Origin: Hyphomonadaceae bacterium UBA1849
Lineage (GTDB): Bacteria > Pseudomonadota > Alphaproteobacteria > Caulobacterales > Hyphomonadaceae
Direction of reading: 5' to 3'
Assembly (NCBI GenBank): GCA_002338565.1
Contig: DDIN01000008.1
Span: 1,245,567 to 1,309,566, forward strand
Length of the DNA: 64,000 bases
Positions within the stretch are counted from its first letter, which is position 1. The number at the start of each line of letters is the position of its first letter. Below the pieces are notes generated by a model, which was given only the letters and a program-made list of their open reading frames with translations, searched no databases and was not told the DNA's origin. Positions 1 to 8,235 of the stretch are shown piece after piece. The translations under genes were made by a program, and so were the position numbers.

Positions 1-537
1 CTGCTTCCGCTTCTCTTTTCCATCCTTATTGCGGCGATCGTGCTCGTGCTCGCTGTTCTGCCCGCAGAGTTTGGCGTCGACCCGACAGGTTTTGGCCGGG
101 CATCAGGCCTGATGGTGCTTTCCAATGAAGAGATGGAAACCACAAATTATAACGAGGCGGGTGAGGCCGATATCCGCTCCGACCGTCAGGTCTGGACGCT
201 CGCGCCTTATGAAAACCTTGAATACAAATACCACCTGCTGGAAGGGCAATCCCTTCTCTTTGACTGGTCTGCAACGGCAGAAGTTGAATACGACTTCCAC
301 ACCGATGCGATGATTGACGGCGAAGAGGTCTCCGACAGCTTTGCTATCTCAGCAGGTACAGGCGCGCGCGGCAGCTATGTCGCTCCATATGACGGAATTC
401 ACGGCATCTTTTTTGAAAACCGCGGAGCGGAAGATGTCGAGATTACACTCGTGACTTACGGGTTCTATGACGAAGCCACCCTGTTTCGTGATGGAGGGGT
501 CTACGAGGATCAAATAAACGGGGAGGGTACTGAATGA
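1..537 (+). CDS. Membrane-anchored hypothetical protein (5' end outside window)
   Basis: The reading frame is open to the first base of the window, so the N-terminus is missing; a GTG at 40 is internal. The visible 178 residues begin with a hydrophobic segment (about residues 1-21), followed by a soluble domain with many acidic residues, probably periplasmic. I do not recognise a named family. The stop codon overlaps the ATG of the next gene (ATGA), so it is translationally coupled to the two DUF6644-like membrane proteins and probably forms a complex with them. That role is inferred from position only. Confidence 0.6.
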   Translation: MLPLLFSILIAAIVLVLAVLPAEFGVDPTGFGRASGLMVLSNEEMETTNYNEAGEADIRSDRQVWTLAPYENLEYKYHLLEGQSLLFDWSATAEVEYDFHTDAMIDGEEVSDSFAISAGTGARGSYVAPYDGIHGIFFENRGAEDVEITLVTYGFYDEATLFRDGGVYEDQINGEGTE

Positions 538-1094
538 GAGATTTAATGCTGTGGCTCGATGGTCAGCAGCTAAGTGTCGCCTTACGGGAGTCGTTCCTGG
601 TCTGGTCCGCGATCGAAGCGACACACATCATGACGCTGATGCTGTTTGTCGGAACCATCATCATGGTCGATCTGAGACTGCTTGGTGTGCTTTTCACCAA
701 AACGCCGGTATCGGCGATTGAAAAGCGCATTCTGCCACTGACGATGGTCGGCTTTGCGGTTTTGATGATCACGGGCGTCGTTTTGTTCTACGCCAAGCCA
801 CTTACCTATTACAACAATATGTACTTCCGGCTGAAACTGATCGTGATCGCGCTCGCGATGATCAACATCATGGTGTTCCACTTCCGGGTTCAGCATGGTC
901 AGGCGAAGTGGGATAATGCTGAAAAGCCGCCAATGAGCGCGCGCGTGATCGCCGGGCTATCACTTTCGAGCTGGGTGATTGTCGTCTGTCTCGGCCGTCT
1001 TATCGCGTATGGTGACTGGTTTCATTGCGCGACATTCAACGAGGGTGACTTCCTCTACTTCTTCTCTGATTGTCCGCAACTGGGAGGCCACTGA
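534..1094 (+). CDS. DUF6644-like integral membrane protein
   Basis: A 186-residue protein with about four hydrophobic segments (roughly residues 20-45, 65-90, 100-120 and 138-160). The EATHIMTLMLFVGTIIMVDLR region, with a His in the first membrane segment and LRLLG after the second, fits the DUF6644 family of uncharacterised inner-membrane proteins. It overlaps the preceding gene by ATGA and the following one by TGATG, a tightly coupled three-gene operon. Histidines inside membrane segments could bind haem or a metal, but that is inference. The family name is from memory; function is unknown. Confidence 0.65.
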   Translation: MRDLMLWLDGQQLSVALRESFLVWSAIEATHIMTLMLFVGTIIMVDLRLLGVLFTKTPVSAIEKRILPLTMVGFAVLMITGVVLFYAKPLTYYNNMYFRLKLIVIALAMINIMVFHFRVQHGQAKWDNAEKPPMSARVIAGLSLSSWVIVVCLGRLIAYGDWFHCATFNEGDFLYFFSDCPQLGGH

Positions 1095-2017
1095 TGTTGT
1101 TTGATCTGATCTACCAACTCGCAGGCAATGCCGACTTCTATTCCGACAATATCGAGCCGCTATTCCGCGCTACCGATCAGGGGCCTGCGGCGCGATTCGT
1201 GAAAGATGCGTGGTATTTTACGCCGATGGCGGGGTGTGTGCACCTTGTTGCACTATCTCTGTTGGGCGGCGCTATTCTGCTGGCTGACCTTCGGGTTGTT
1301 GGCCCGGGCGTCACGGCGCGTTCACCTGGTGAGCTGAACCGGAAAATGCACCCGTTCCTTGTCGGGGCAGCAATCGCTCTGATCATCTCAGGCATTATGC
1401 TTGGGTTGGGGCAGGTGATGCGGATCTATAACAGTCCGCCATTTTGGCTGAAAATGGCAGGCTTATTTTCCGCGCTCGTATTTACCTTCACGACGCGCGA
1501 TAGCGTCATCCGAAACAATGGCAAGTTCACGCCAGTCGCGATTATCGGCCTCGTGATCTCTATGCTGGTCTTCTGGTACGCCTGGATCGAGCTGACCGAC
1601 TGGAGATATGCGGCCCGTCAGGCCTACCTCATTCTGATGCTGCTGATCGTGGGCTTTATTACCGCGCCAATGTATCTGAAGAGTGAGAAGGTTGAGAAGC
1701 TTCGTGCTCTGCCAATGTATATTTCACTTCCGGGCTTTCTGGTGGTTGTTGGTGCTTTGATTTCCGCAGCATTCCTGCTCGCGCGGATCGACTATCAGTA
1801 TTTCCATGAGCTTGACCTCAACGCGATGGGGATTGCTGCATTCTTCCACCCGTCCATTCTGGGCATGATGCTGGTGTCTTATATTGCCGGTGTGATTTCC
1901 TGGATTGGTATGGGTGCAGTGCAGACCCAGCCCTTGAGCATGCGCTTTGTCAGCATGATGAGCATGTTCCTCTGGCTCTCGGTTGCGATTTCGGGTCGCT
2001 GGATTGCTTTCTGGTAG
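1094..2017 (+). CDS. Second DUF6644-like multi-spanning membrane protein
   Basis: I place the start at ATG 1094, which overlaps the upstream TGA and sits seven bases after GGGAGG, rather than at an in-frame codon at 1070. The 307-residue product has about eight hydrophobic segments. Its first half (FTPMAGCVHLVALSLLGGAI, then ADLRVVG) resembles the preceding protein, so it looks like a double-length relative of the same fold. The C-terminal half holds a further His-containing membrane segment (AFFHPSILGMML). It is the last gene of the operon and is followed by a strong terminator. Function unknown. Confidence 0.65.
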   Translation: MLFDLIYQLAGNADFYSDNIEPLFRATDQGPAARFVKDAWYFTPMAGCVHLVALSLLGGAILLADLRVVGPGVTARSPGELNRKMHPFLVGAAIALIISGIMLGLGQVMRIYNSPPFWLKMAGLFSALVFTFTTRDSVIRNNGKFTPVAIIGLVISMLVFWYAWIELTDWRYAARQAYLILMLLIVGFITAPMYLKSEKVEKLRALPMYISLPGFLVVVGALISAAFLLARIDYQYFHELDLNAMGIAAFFHPSILGMMLVSYIAGVISWIGMGAVQTQPLSMRFVSMMSMFLWLSVAISGRWIAFW

Positions 2018-2042
2018 GCGATAAGACTTACTTCACAATGCG

Positions 2043-2075
2043 AAAAGCCCGGGCCGATCGGCCCGGGCTTTTTGT
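2043..2075 (+). terminator. Rho-independent terminator of the DUF6644 operon
   Basis: A perfect nine-pair GC-rich stem, GCCCGGGCC / GGCCCGGGC, with a GATC loop, extended by A/T pairing and followed by TTTTTGTTTT. It lies 25 bases after the stop at 2017. The A-run on the left could let it act in both directions. Confidence 0.85.
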
Positions 2076-2100
2076 TTTATGTCGCTGTTGAGAGCAGACA

Positions 2101-2136
2101 AAAGAAAACCGCCTCTGGCGTGAACCAGAGGCGGCT
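2101..2136 (-). terminator. Terminator of the DUF6152 gene
   Basis: Stem CCGCCTCTGG (2110-2119) pairs with CCAGAGGCGG (2126-2135) around a six-base loop. Read on the minus strand it is followed by TTTTCTTTTG, a good T-run. It lies just beyond the stop of the minus-strand gene ending at 2164. Confidence 0.8.
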
Positions 2137-2163
2137 TCATATCAGATTAGATCGTGTGTGATC

Positions 2164-2610
2164 TTATTCTGTCGGGTCAGAACCGTCTTCCGGAGCGCCT
2201 GTGCCTGAAGAACCTACGAACATTTGCTCGCCGTTCGGGAAGGTCACGTCACGGCCGTTAGCTTTACAAGCTGGCGCGCAAAGGCGGTCGATAGACTGGT
2301 AGCCACGAACAACGAGGTCTGTACCAGGTGACAGCGTGCGGCGGTTCAGACCAGCGCGCAGCAGAGTGTTAGGCGTGCCACCTTCAACCATCCAAGGCTG
2401 GGTTGTGCCATCTTCCTGCTCCACATCGATGTGAATCCATGTGTGCGGGTTCACCCACTCAACGCGGGTTACTGTGCCTTCGAGCAGAACCGGCGCGTCA
2501 GCGTCGAACTCGGCAGAGAAAGCGTGGTGGGCGTAGGATGCGCCAGCAACTAGGGCTACAGCTGTCGCTGTACCGAATGCTGCGAGCGTCTTTTTCCCCA
2601 TTTTAATCAT
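2164..2610 (-). CDS. DUF6152 family exported protein
   Basis: A 148-residue protein starting MIKMGKK, with an N-terminal hydrophobic signal segment ending in GASYA-HHAFSAEFD; the HHAF/SAEFD start of the mature chain is typical of DUF6152. The core VNPHTWIHIDV and the WMVEGGTPNTLLRAGL stretch also match that family, a small beta-rich periplasmic domain of unknown function. Two cysteines close together (DRLCAPACK) could form a disulfide or bind a metal. The start is supported by GGAGG upstream. It has its own promoter and terminator, so it is transcribed separately from the paralog array next to it. Confidence 0.75.
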   Translation of the reverse strand: MIKMGKKTLAAFGTATAVALVAGASYAHHAFSAEFDADAPVLLEGTVTRVEWVNPHTWIHIDVEQEDGTTQPWMVEGGTPNTLLRAGLNRRTLSPGTDLVVRGYQSIDRLCAPACKANGRDVTFPNGEQMFVGSSGTGAPEDGSDPTE

Positions 2611-2656
2611 GTACGTTGCCTCCAGATTATAAGTGTGCGGGCCACTTTATGTTAGT

Positions 2657-2684
2657 TTAATATCACGACCCGCATGAATATCAA
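2657..2684 (-). promoter_or_regulatory. Predicted sigma-70-type promoter for the DUF6152 gene
   Basis: On the minus strand, TTGATA (2679-2684) and TATTAA (2657-2662) are separated by 16 bases. The -10 lies 47 bases upstream of the ATG at 2610. Prediction from sequence only. Confidence 0.5.
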
Positions 2685-2712
2685 CTGAATGAGTCAGTTG
2701 GACTGCTTTTTG

Positions 2713-3774
2713 TTATTGGCCACCATTTGCTTCGGCAGCCGCCTCAGCCGAGAGGCGCTCTTCGCGGCGCGCGCCAGCGAGAATGCCCGGCAGTGAGTAG
2801 TTGCCTTCATGGCAAGCATACTCGTAAATCGGGCCATCTGTCGCCCATAGAGGCATCTCGGCGCTCCATGGCTGTGTGAAGAGGTCCGGGTCTGTGACCG
2901 TGTACTCGTAGAAAATTGTGTCATCAGCGACGCGGGTAAAGCGCTCTTCGACAACTGTATCTTCCTGAAGGTAGAAGCGCTGTGCCTGAGAGGAGCGCTG
3001 GTTCATATCCGGATGGAAATTGGTCGTCTCAACGACGAGTGTGTCGCCTTCCCAGTGGCCGACGGAATCACCGAGCCATTGCGCCATCTCAGGACCGCGA
3101 TGTTCTGCATTCATGCGGATCTGGCGGGCGTTGTGGTTCATTTCAACGAGCAGTACGATCAGGTCGTCTGTCTGGAAGAACTGGACGTGATTGTTATAGA
3201 GCACGTTCAGCATTGGCGGTGCGCCGGTGGAGCCATAACCGACTGTGCAGCGCTCGGCTGCGGAACGGTTTTCCGGGTTATCGTAATTGTGCCATGCCAG
3301 AGCCACGGCTTCTTCCATCTCCGCGCGGCCTTCCTCGGAATAAGGGATGCGGCCGTCAGCCGGATCAACGATCCATGAAGAACGATACTCGCCGTTTACA
3401 ACGCCAAGTGTGCTGCCTGGGTCGAGCCAGAACGCGTTATAGCCGCCCACACTGCCACCAGCTTCCGGTGCTTCGCGGATTTCGTCAGGATTACGCGCAG
3501 AATTGCGCTGGTCGAACATGCGCGCGCGCATTTCTTCAGCGTTCTGGGCAATCTCCGGCGGGATGACGAGGGTGTCGAACATCGGGCTGCGTTCGATTGA
3601 TGTAATGGATGCTTTGGACCAGACGCCAGCAAAGCTCGGCGTGCCGTCTTCCATGCGTGGCGGTTCATAATTCGGGTCCCAAGGAGCTGGTCCGTCCTGA
3701 GCGGCGGCACCAGACATGCCGATCGCGATGAGACTTATGGTCGCCGTGAGGCATTTGGTCAGGCGTGATGTCAT
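2713..3774 (-). CDS. Secreted GHWEGDTLVVET-motif protein, array copy 1
   Basis: I use the ATG at 3774 because it opens a clean Sec signal peptide (residues 1-26, ending SGAAAQ); longer in-frame starts put basic sequence before it. The 353-residue product carries DGTPSFAGVWSKAS (43-56), RCTVGYGSTGAPPMLN (175-190), MNHNAR (212-217), GDSVGHWEGDTLVVETTNF (235-253) and YACHEGNYSLPGIL (319-332). Cys176 and Cys321 are conserved in every copy and may form a disulfide. It is the most promoter-distal gene of a five-gene minus-strand array. Related proteins with the WEGDTLVVET motif occur widely in bacteria, but I know of no assigned function. Confidence 0.85.
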   Translation of the reverse strand: MTSRLTKCLTATISLIAIGMSGAAAQDGPAPWDPNYEPPRMEDGTPSFAGVWSKASITSIERSPMFDTLVIPPEIAQNAEEMRARMFDQRNSARNPDEIREAPEAGGSVGGYNAFWLDPGSTLGVVNGEYRSSWIVDPADGRIPYSEEGRAEMEEAVALAWHNYDNPENRSAAERCTVGYGSTGAPPMLNVLYNNHVQFFQTDDLIVLLVEMNHNARQIRMNAEHRGPEMAQWLGDSVGHWEGDTLVVETTNFHPDMNQRSSQAQRFYLQEDTVVEERFTRVADDTIFYEYTVTDPDLFTQPWSAEMPLWATDGPIYEYACHEGNYSLPGILAGARREERLSAEAAAEANGGQ

Positions 3775-3865
3775 TGCTGTTTTTCCCCGGGCTATGACGT
3801 TTTTATTCTTGAGGCAGGTCGCTCGTTCAGCTGGTATAATACTGACGACCGGCAGCTTGTTTGGT

Positions 3866-4921
3866 TTAATTCGTGGTCTCACCGTTTTCGGCAGCTTCAC
3901 GTGCGAGGGCTTCCTCACGACGGGCTCCGCCTAGAATGCCCGGCAGAGAGTAATTTCCTTCGTGGCAGGCATATTCGTAGATCGGGCCTTCAGCCGCCCA
4001 GAGCGGCATCTCTGCGCGCCATGGCTGGGTGTAGAGGTCCGGATCAGTGACGGTGAATTCGTAGAAGATCACATCGTCTGCTACGCGCGTGAAACGCTCT
4101 TCGACGACAGTGTCTTCCTCAACATAGAGGCGGTGGCGGATCGCGCCGCGGATCAGATTTCCAGGATGGAAGTTAGTCGTTTCCACGACAAGGGTGTCAC
4201 CTTCCCAGTGGCCAACGGAGTCGCCGAGCCATTGGCGCATTTCAGGCGCGCGGTGTTCTTCATTCAGCCGCACCATGCGGGCATTGTGGTTCATCTCGAC
4301 AAGAATGGAGACGACATCTTCGGTCTGATAGAACTGGACATGGTTGTTATAGAGCACGTTCAGCATTGGCGCGCCGCCCGTAGAGCCGAAGCCTACTGTG
4401 CAACGTTCACCGGCTGAGCGTACTTCAGGGTCATCAAAGCTGCGTTGGCTCATGGCCTCTGCCATTGCCGCGCGGCCTTCCTCTGAATACGGGACCTTGC
4501 CATCTGCAGGATCAACGATCCATGAGGAGCGGTATTCGCCGTTAACAACGCCGATCCGGTCGCCCATATCCATCCAGAATGTATTGTACCCGCCAACATC
4601 CTGACCGGCTTCCGGCGCAGGTGCATCGGGATCAGTCGGGCCCTGACTGGCTTCCATGGCCATAGCCTGACCGTTTTCGATAGCGCGCGCGACGGCTGGC
4701 GCTATCATCAGGTCGGCAAATTGCGGTGTGCGCTCCAGAACGGTGAGCGAAGCTTTAGACCAGACACCAGCAAAGCTTGGCGTGCCATCCGCCATGCGAG
4801 GCGGTTCGTAATTCGGGTCCCACGCCTCTGGCGCGTCCTGTGCCGAGGCGGCGGCTGCGCCAGTTACCGTCATCACGGTAAGCGCAGTCGCTGCGGCTAG
4901 TTTCTTTAATGCCGATTGCAC
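3866..4921 (-). CDS. Secreted GHWEGDTLVVET-motif protein, array copy 2
   Basis: A 351-residue paralogue of its neighbours. The start is GTG at 4921, seven bases after AGGGAGG. The signal peptide ends near ASAQ-DA (about residue 28). It keeps every block of the family: DGTPSFAGVWSKASL, DPADGKVPY, ERCTVGFGSTG, NVLYNNHVQFYQ, MNHNAR, GHWEGDTLVVETTNF and YACHEGNYSLPGIL. The middle region around residues 80-110 is the variable part, differing in length and charge between copies. It is 91 bases from copy 1 and 76 from copy 3, with no obvious promoters between them, so the array is probably one transcript. Confidence 0.85.
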   Translation of the reverse strand: MQSALKKLAAATALTVMTVTGAAAASAQDAPEAWDPNYEPPRMADGTPSFAGVWSKASLTVLERTPQFADLMIAPAVARAIENGQAMAMEASQGPTDPDAPAPEAGQDVGGYNTFWMDMGDRIGVVNGEYRSSWIVDPADGKVPYSEEGRAAMAEAMSQRSFDDPEVRSAGERCTVGFGSTGGAPMLNVLYNNHVQFYQTEDVVSILVEMNHNARMVRLNEEHRAPEMRQWLGDSVGHWEGDTLVVETTNFHPGNLIRGAIRHRLYVEEDTVVEERFTRVADDVIFYEFTVTDPDLYTQPWRAEMPLWAAEGPIYEYACHEGNYSLPGILGGARREEALAREAAENGETTN

Positions 4922-4997
4922 GACATATCCTCCCTAACTCGTGTCGAACGGGCCAACCTCATTTTTCGGGTCAGCTCCGTTCATAGCGTACGGCGAA

Positions 4998-6062
4998 TTA
5001 TTCGCCGCCGCTGTTCTCGCTCGCAGCTTCGCGGGCGAGGGCTTCCTGGCGACGCGCGCCAGCAAGAATGCCTGGAAGAGAATAGTTCCCTTCATGACAG
5101 GCGTATTCGTAGATTGGGCCTTCAGCCGCCCATAGTGGCATTTCAGCCGACCATGGCTGGGTGAACAGATCCGGGTCTGTCACGGTGAACTCATAATGGA
5201 TGACGTCGTCAGACACGCGGGTGAAGCGTTCCTCGACAAGAGAATCCGGCTGCAGATACAGATAGTGGCGAATAGCGGAGCGAACCGAGTTCTGCGGATG
5301 GAAATTGGTCGTTTCCACAACAAGCGTGTCGTCTTCCCAGTGGCCGATAGAATCGCCGAGCCATGTGCGCATTTCCGGATCGCGGTGCTCCGTGTTCATC
5401 CGGATAATGCGGGCGTTATGGTTCATTTCCGCCAGAATGCGGATTGTGTCGCCATCCTGAAAGAACTGGACGTGGTTGTTGTAGAGCACGTTCAGCATTG
5501 GGGGCGTGCCAGTAGAGCCAAAACCGACGGAGCAGCGTTCGCCCGCCATGCGGATTTCCGGATCGTCAAAGTTTTCACGCGCTTCCTGACGCGCGGAAAA
5601 AGCCTCTTCGCGGCCCGCTTCAGTGTACGGAATTTGTCCGTCAGCCGGGTCGACAATCCAGGACGAGCGATACTCGCCATCAATCACGCCCAGCGCGGTG
5701 CCGGGGTCGGTCCAGAAGGCGTTATAGCCGCCAACATTCTGGCCCGCTTCCGGGGCTTCCAGCTCGTTCGGGTCGCGTGGGGCGTTAGCAGCTTCGGTGG
5801 CCGCTGCACGGCCTTGCTCAATGCGCTGGGCAATTGCCGGCGGAATGACAAGATCAGTGAATTGCGGGCTGCGCTCAAGCACAGTGAGAGATGCTTTTGA
5901 CCAGATGCCGGCAAAGCTTGGCGTGCCGTCTTCCATGCGGGGCGGCTCATAGGTCGGGTCCCATGCAGGCGGCGCGTCCTGTGCGGAGGCAGCCAGCGCC
6001 ATCGCGCTTACAAGCATGGAAATGGCGCCCTTAGAAACCAGGTTCTTTAACGGTGATGTCAT
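4998..6062 (-). CDS. Secreted GHWEGDTLVVET-motif protein, array copy 3
   Basis: A 354-residue exported paralogue. ATG at 6062 follows GGGAGCGCG. The hydrophobic signal region ends near ALAASAQ-DAPP. Conserved blocks are as in the other copies; the motif here reads GHWEDDTLVVETTNF, with Asp for Gly. Both array cysteines are present (ERCSVGFGSTG and YACHEGNYSLPG). Copies 2-4 share the LTVLxRxxQF segment, while copy 1 has a different one, which suggests copies 2-4 are the closer relatives. No catalytic motif is recognised. Confidence 0.85.
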   Translation of the reverse strand: MTSPLKNLVSKGAISMLVSAMALAASAQDAPPAWDPTYEPPRMEDGTPSFAGIWSKASLTVLERSPQFTDLVIPPAIAQRIEQGRAAATEAANAPRDPNELEAPEAGQNVGGYNAFWTDPGTALGVIDGEYRSSWIVDPADGQIPYTEAGREEAFSARQEARENFDDPEIRMAGERCSVGFGSTGTPPMLNVLYNNHVQFFQDGDTIRILAEMNHNARIIRMNTEHRDPEMRTWLGDSIGHWEDDTLVVETTNFHPQNSVRSAIRHYLYLQPDSLVEERFTRVSDDVIHYEFTVTDPDLFTQPWSAEMPLWAAEGPIYEYACHEGNYSLPGILAGARRQEALAREAASENSGGE

Positions 6063-6155
6063 GTCGCGCTCCCTAAACTGATTATTATAGTCTGAGATGC
6101 GCGGTGCGCGTTGATAAAACGCGCACCGGTGTGGTCATCTCTGAAAGCGGCAGGT

Positions 6156-7217
6156 CTATTCCCCGCCACCTCCGTTAGCAGCAGCTTCCGCTGCCAGACG
6201 TTCTTCGCGTCGTGCGCCCGCCAGAATACCCGGCAGAGAGTAGTTGCCTTCATGGCAGGCATACTCATAGATCGGGCCTTCAGCCGCCCAGATCGGCAAC
6301 TCGCCGCGCCATGGCTGTGTGAACAGATCCGGGTCAGTCACGGTGAACTCGTAATGGATCACTTCGTCAGATACGCGTGTGAAGCGCTCTTCTACGACTG
6401 TATCCGGTTCGAAATACAGCTCGTGACGAATAGCCGTGCGAATAGAGTTATCCCGGTGGAAATTGGTCGTTTCCACGACGAGCGTATCGCCTTCCCAGTG
6501 TCCAATCGAATCGCCAAGCCATTCACGCATTTCCGGACCACGGTGTTCCGCATTCATGCGGATCATGCGGGCATTGTGGTTCATTTCTGCGAGAATAACG
6601 ATCAGGTCTTCCTGTTGGAAGAACTGAATATGGTTGTTGTAAAGCACGTTCAGCATAGGCGGTGCGCCTGTAGAGCCGAAACCGACTGTGCAACGTTCGC
6701 CTGCAGAGCGGACTTCCGGATCAGAGAAGCTGTTACGCATGGTTGAAATGGCGTTTTCGGCTTCTTCACGGGCTGCGTCTGTATAAGGGATCTGGCCATC
6801 TGCCGGATCTACAATCCAGGATGAGCGGTATTCGCCATCAATGACGCCGAGTGCATTGCCCGGGTCCATCCAGAAACGGTTATAGCCGCCCACGCCAGCG
6901 CCGCCCGCTTCGGGTGCCTGACGGATTTCGTCAGGATCACGTGCTGCATTGGCGCGCTCTGTCGCTGCGGCGTTACCGGACTCGATCGCTTGCGCCATGG
7001 CAGGCGGGATCACGAGATCGGAGAACTGGCGTCCGCGTGTCAGAACGGTAAGGGATGCCTTTGACCACACACCGGCAAAGCTTGGTGTGCCATCTTCCAT
7101 GCGTGGCGGCTCATAGTCCGGATCCCATGGGGCCGGGCCATCCTGAGCCATCGCACCCGGCATGGCAGCGAGAAGTCCCGCTACCGCCGAGGCTGTGAGA
7201 AGTTTGAGCGCTTTCAT
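6156..7217 (-). CDS. Secreted GHWEGDTLVVET-motif protein, array copy 4
   Basis: A 353-residue exported paralogue starting at ATG 7217, which overlaps the stop of the upstream lipoprotein gene (TAATG), so the two are translationally coupled. The signal peptide ends at AMAQ-DGPAP. It has all family blocks including GHWEGDTLVVETTNF and the two conserved cysteines, plus a Gly-rich C-terminus. The coupling to the divergent lipoprotein copy is good evidence that the family members work together, perhaps as variants acting on related ligands. Confidence 0.85.
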   Translation of the reverse strand: MKALKLLTASAVAGLLAAMPGAMAQDGPAPWDPDYEPPRMEDGTPSFAGVWSKASLTVLTRGRQFSDLVIPPAMAQAIESGNAAATERANAARDPDEIRQAPEAGGAGVGGYNRFWMDPGNALGVIDGEYRSSWIVDPADGQIPYTDAAREEAENAISTMRNSFSDPEVRSAGERCTVGFGSTGAPPMLNVLYNNHIQFFQQEDLIVILAEMNHNARMIRMNAEHRGPEMREWLGDSIGHWEGDTLVVETTNFHRDNSIRTAIRHELYFEPDTVVEERFTRVSDEVIHYEFTVTDPDLFTQPWRGELPIWAAEGPIYEYACHEGNYSLPGILAGARREERLAAEAAANGGGGE

Positions 7218-8083
7218 TAGTCAAGCGGCTCCCGGCGCAGGTGGCCGTGAAGAAGTTCTTCAACAAATTCAATGCAGTTGAATTCGAGGATCTGAGCGTC
7301 TTCTTCGATCTGGCGGTAGAGCACCATGGAGATTTCCCAAGGCTCTGTGTAGGTTTCTGGCTCGACGATCGTCGCTGTGTAGCGAATGTGATTGTCGTCA
7401 ATACGGGAATAACGCTCGGTGACTTCGGCGCCGTATGGCAGGAAGTTGCCAGCGCGGTCGAGCCATGTCTGACCGTTCTGGTATTTGACTTCGATTACAA
7501 AGTCATCGCCGTCCCAGTAACCATAGTTCTGACCCATCCAGCTATCGACCGGCGCTTCGCCCGGATCTTCGCCAAGGAAGACGTTACGAACTGCGCCAGC
7601 ATATTCGTAAGCCATCAGCATCTGGCCCTGTTCCTCATTCATGATGATCTGGAACGGGAATGGCATATAGTTCGCTCGCGGAACGCCCGGCTGGTAGCAT
7701 TTGATATTCGGGTCGCGATCAATCCAGTTTTCAAAATTCGCATCGCGGCGCTCGAGTGCGTCCGCTGTGTATGGAATGTCGCCCGTGCTTACGACGCTTT
7801 CGCCCGCTGGAACCGCGCCAATGGCGCCCAGTGCGACAACGCGGCTATCAGGCAGAGGGCCGTATGGGCCTTCACGCAATTGCATAGCATGGCGTGCATG
7901 GTGTGCTTCCAGGTCGTAGTAAGCGCGATTGTTGACGCGCCAGACGCCGTTCAGGTCTGGACGAGCGCTTTCTTCAGCAACAGCTGGAGCTGCTGCGGTT
8001 GTTGGCGCTGTACCGGTTGATTGCGCAGTCGCGCAGCCGGCCAGCAGCGCCATCGCTGCAGCGGCTGAAAACAAAGCCTTCAT
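7217..8083 (-). CDS. Lipoprotein, divergent member of the WEGDTLVVET family
   Basis: ATG 8083 is chosen because it follows GGAGGATAT and opens a lipoprotein signal with lipobox LAGC (Cys17). The 288-residue chain is a distant relative of the four proteins after it: RPDLNGVWRVNN replaces SFAGVWSKAS, and GYWDGDDFVIEVKY replaces GHWEGDTLVVETTN. It keeps one cysteine in each of the same two places (NIKCYQPG and EFNCIEF). Its layout (TWLDRAG, then VTERYSRID) matches the more common form of this family. As first gene of the array and a lipoprotein, it may tether or nucleate the soluble copies. That is inference. Confidence 0.75.
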   Translation of the reverse strand: MKALFSAAAAMALLAGCATAQSTGTAPTTAAAPAVAEESARPDLNGVWRVNNRAYYDLEAHHARHAMQLREGPYGPLPDSRVVALGAIGAVPAGESVVSTGDIPYTADALERRDANFENWIDRDPNIKCYQPGVPRANYMPFPFQIIMNEEQGQMLMAYEYAGAVRNVFLGEDPGEAPVDSWMGQNYGYWDGDDFVIEVKYQNGQTWLDRAGNFLPYGAEVTERYSRIDDNHIRYTATIVEPETYTEPWEISMVLYRQIEEDAQILEFNCIEFVEELLHGHLRREPLD

Positions 8084-8235
8084 GTATATCCTCCCGCGAA
8101 AGGCATTTTCGCCTTTCTGACTCCTCAAGTAAGTTGGCAGCTGGCGGCGCTTTTGCGCACTCTGCCAGCCTGCCGTTGAATTTGTGATACTTAACTACAC
8201 GAATGTCAAGTTAGGTAAATTTGCCAGCCGGCTGA

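Noticed and set aside
5196..5900. Long plus-strand frames across the exported array
   Set aside because: They recur in all four paralogues only because they are antisense shadows of the same conserved protein.
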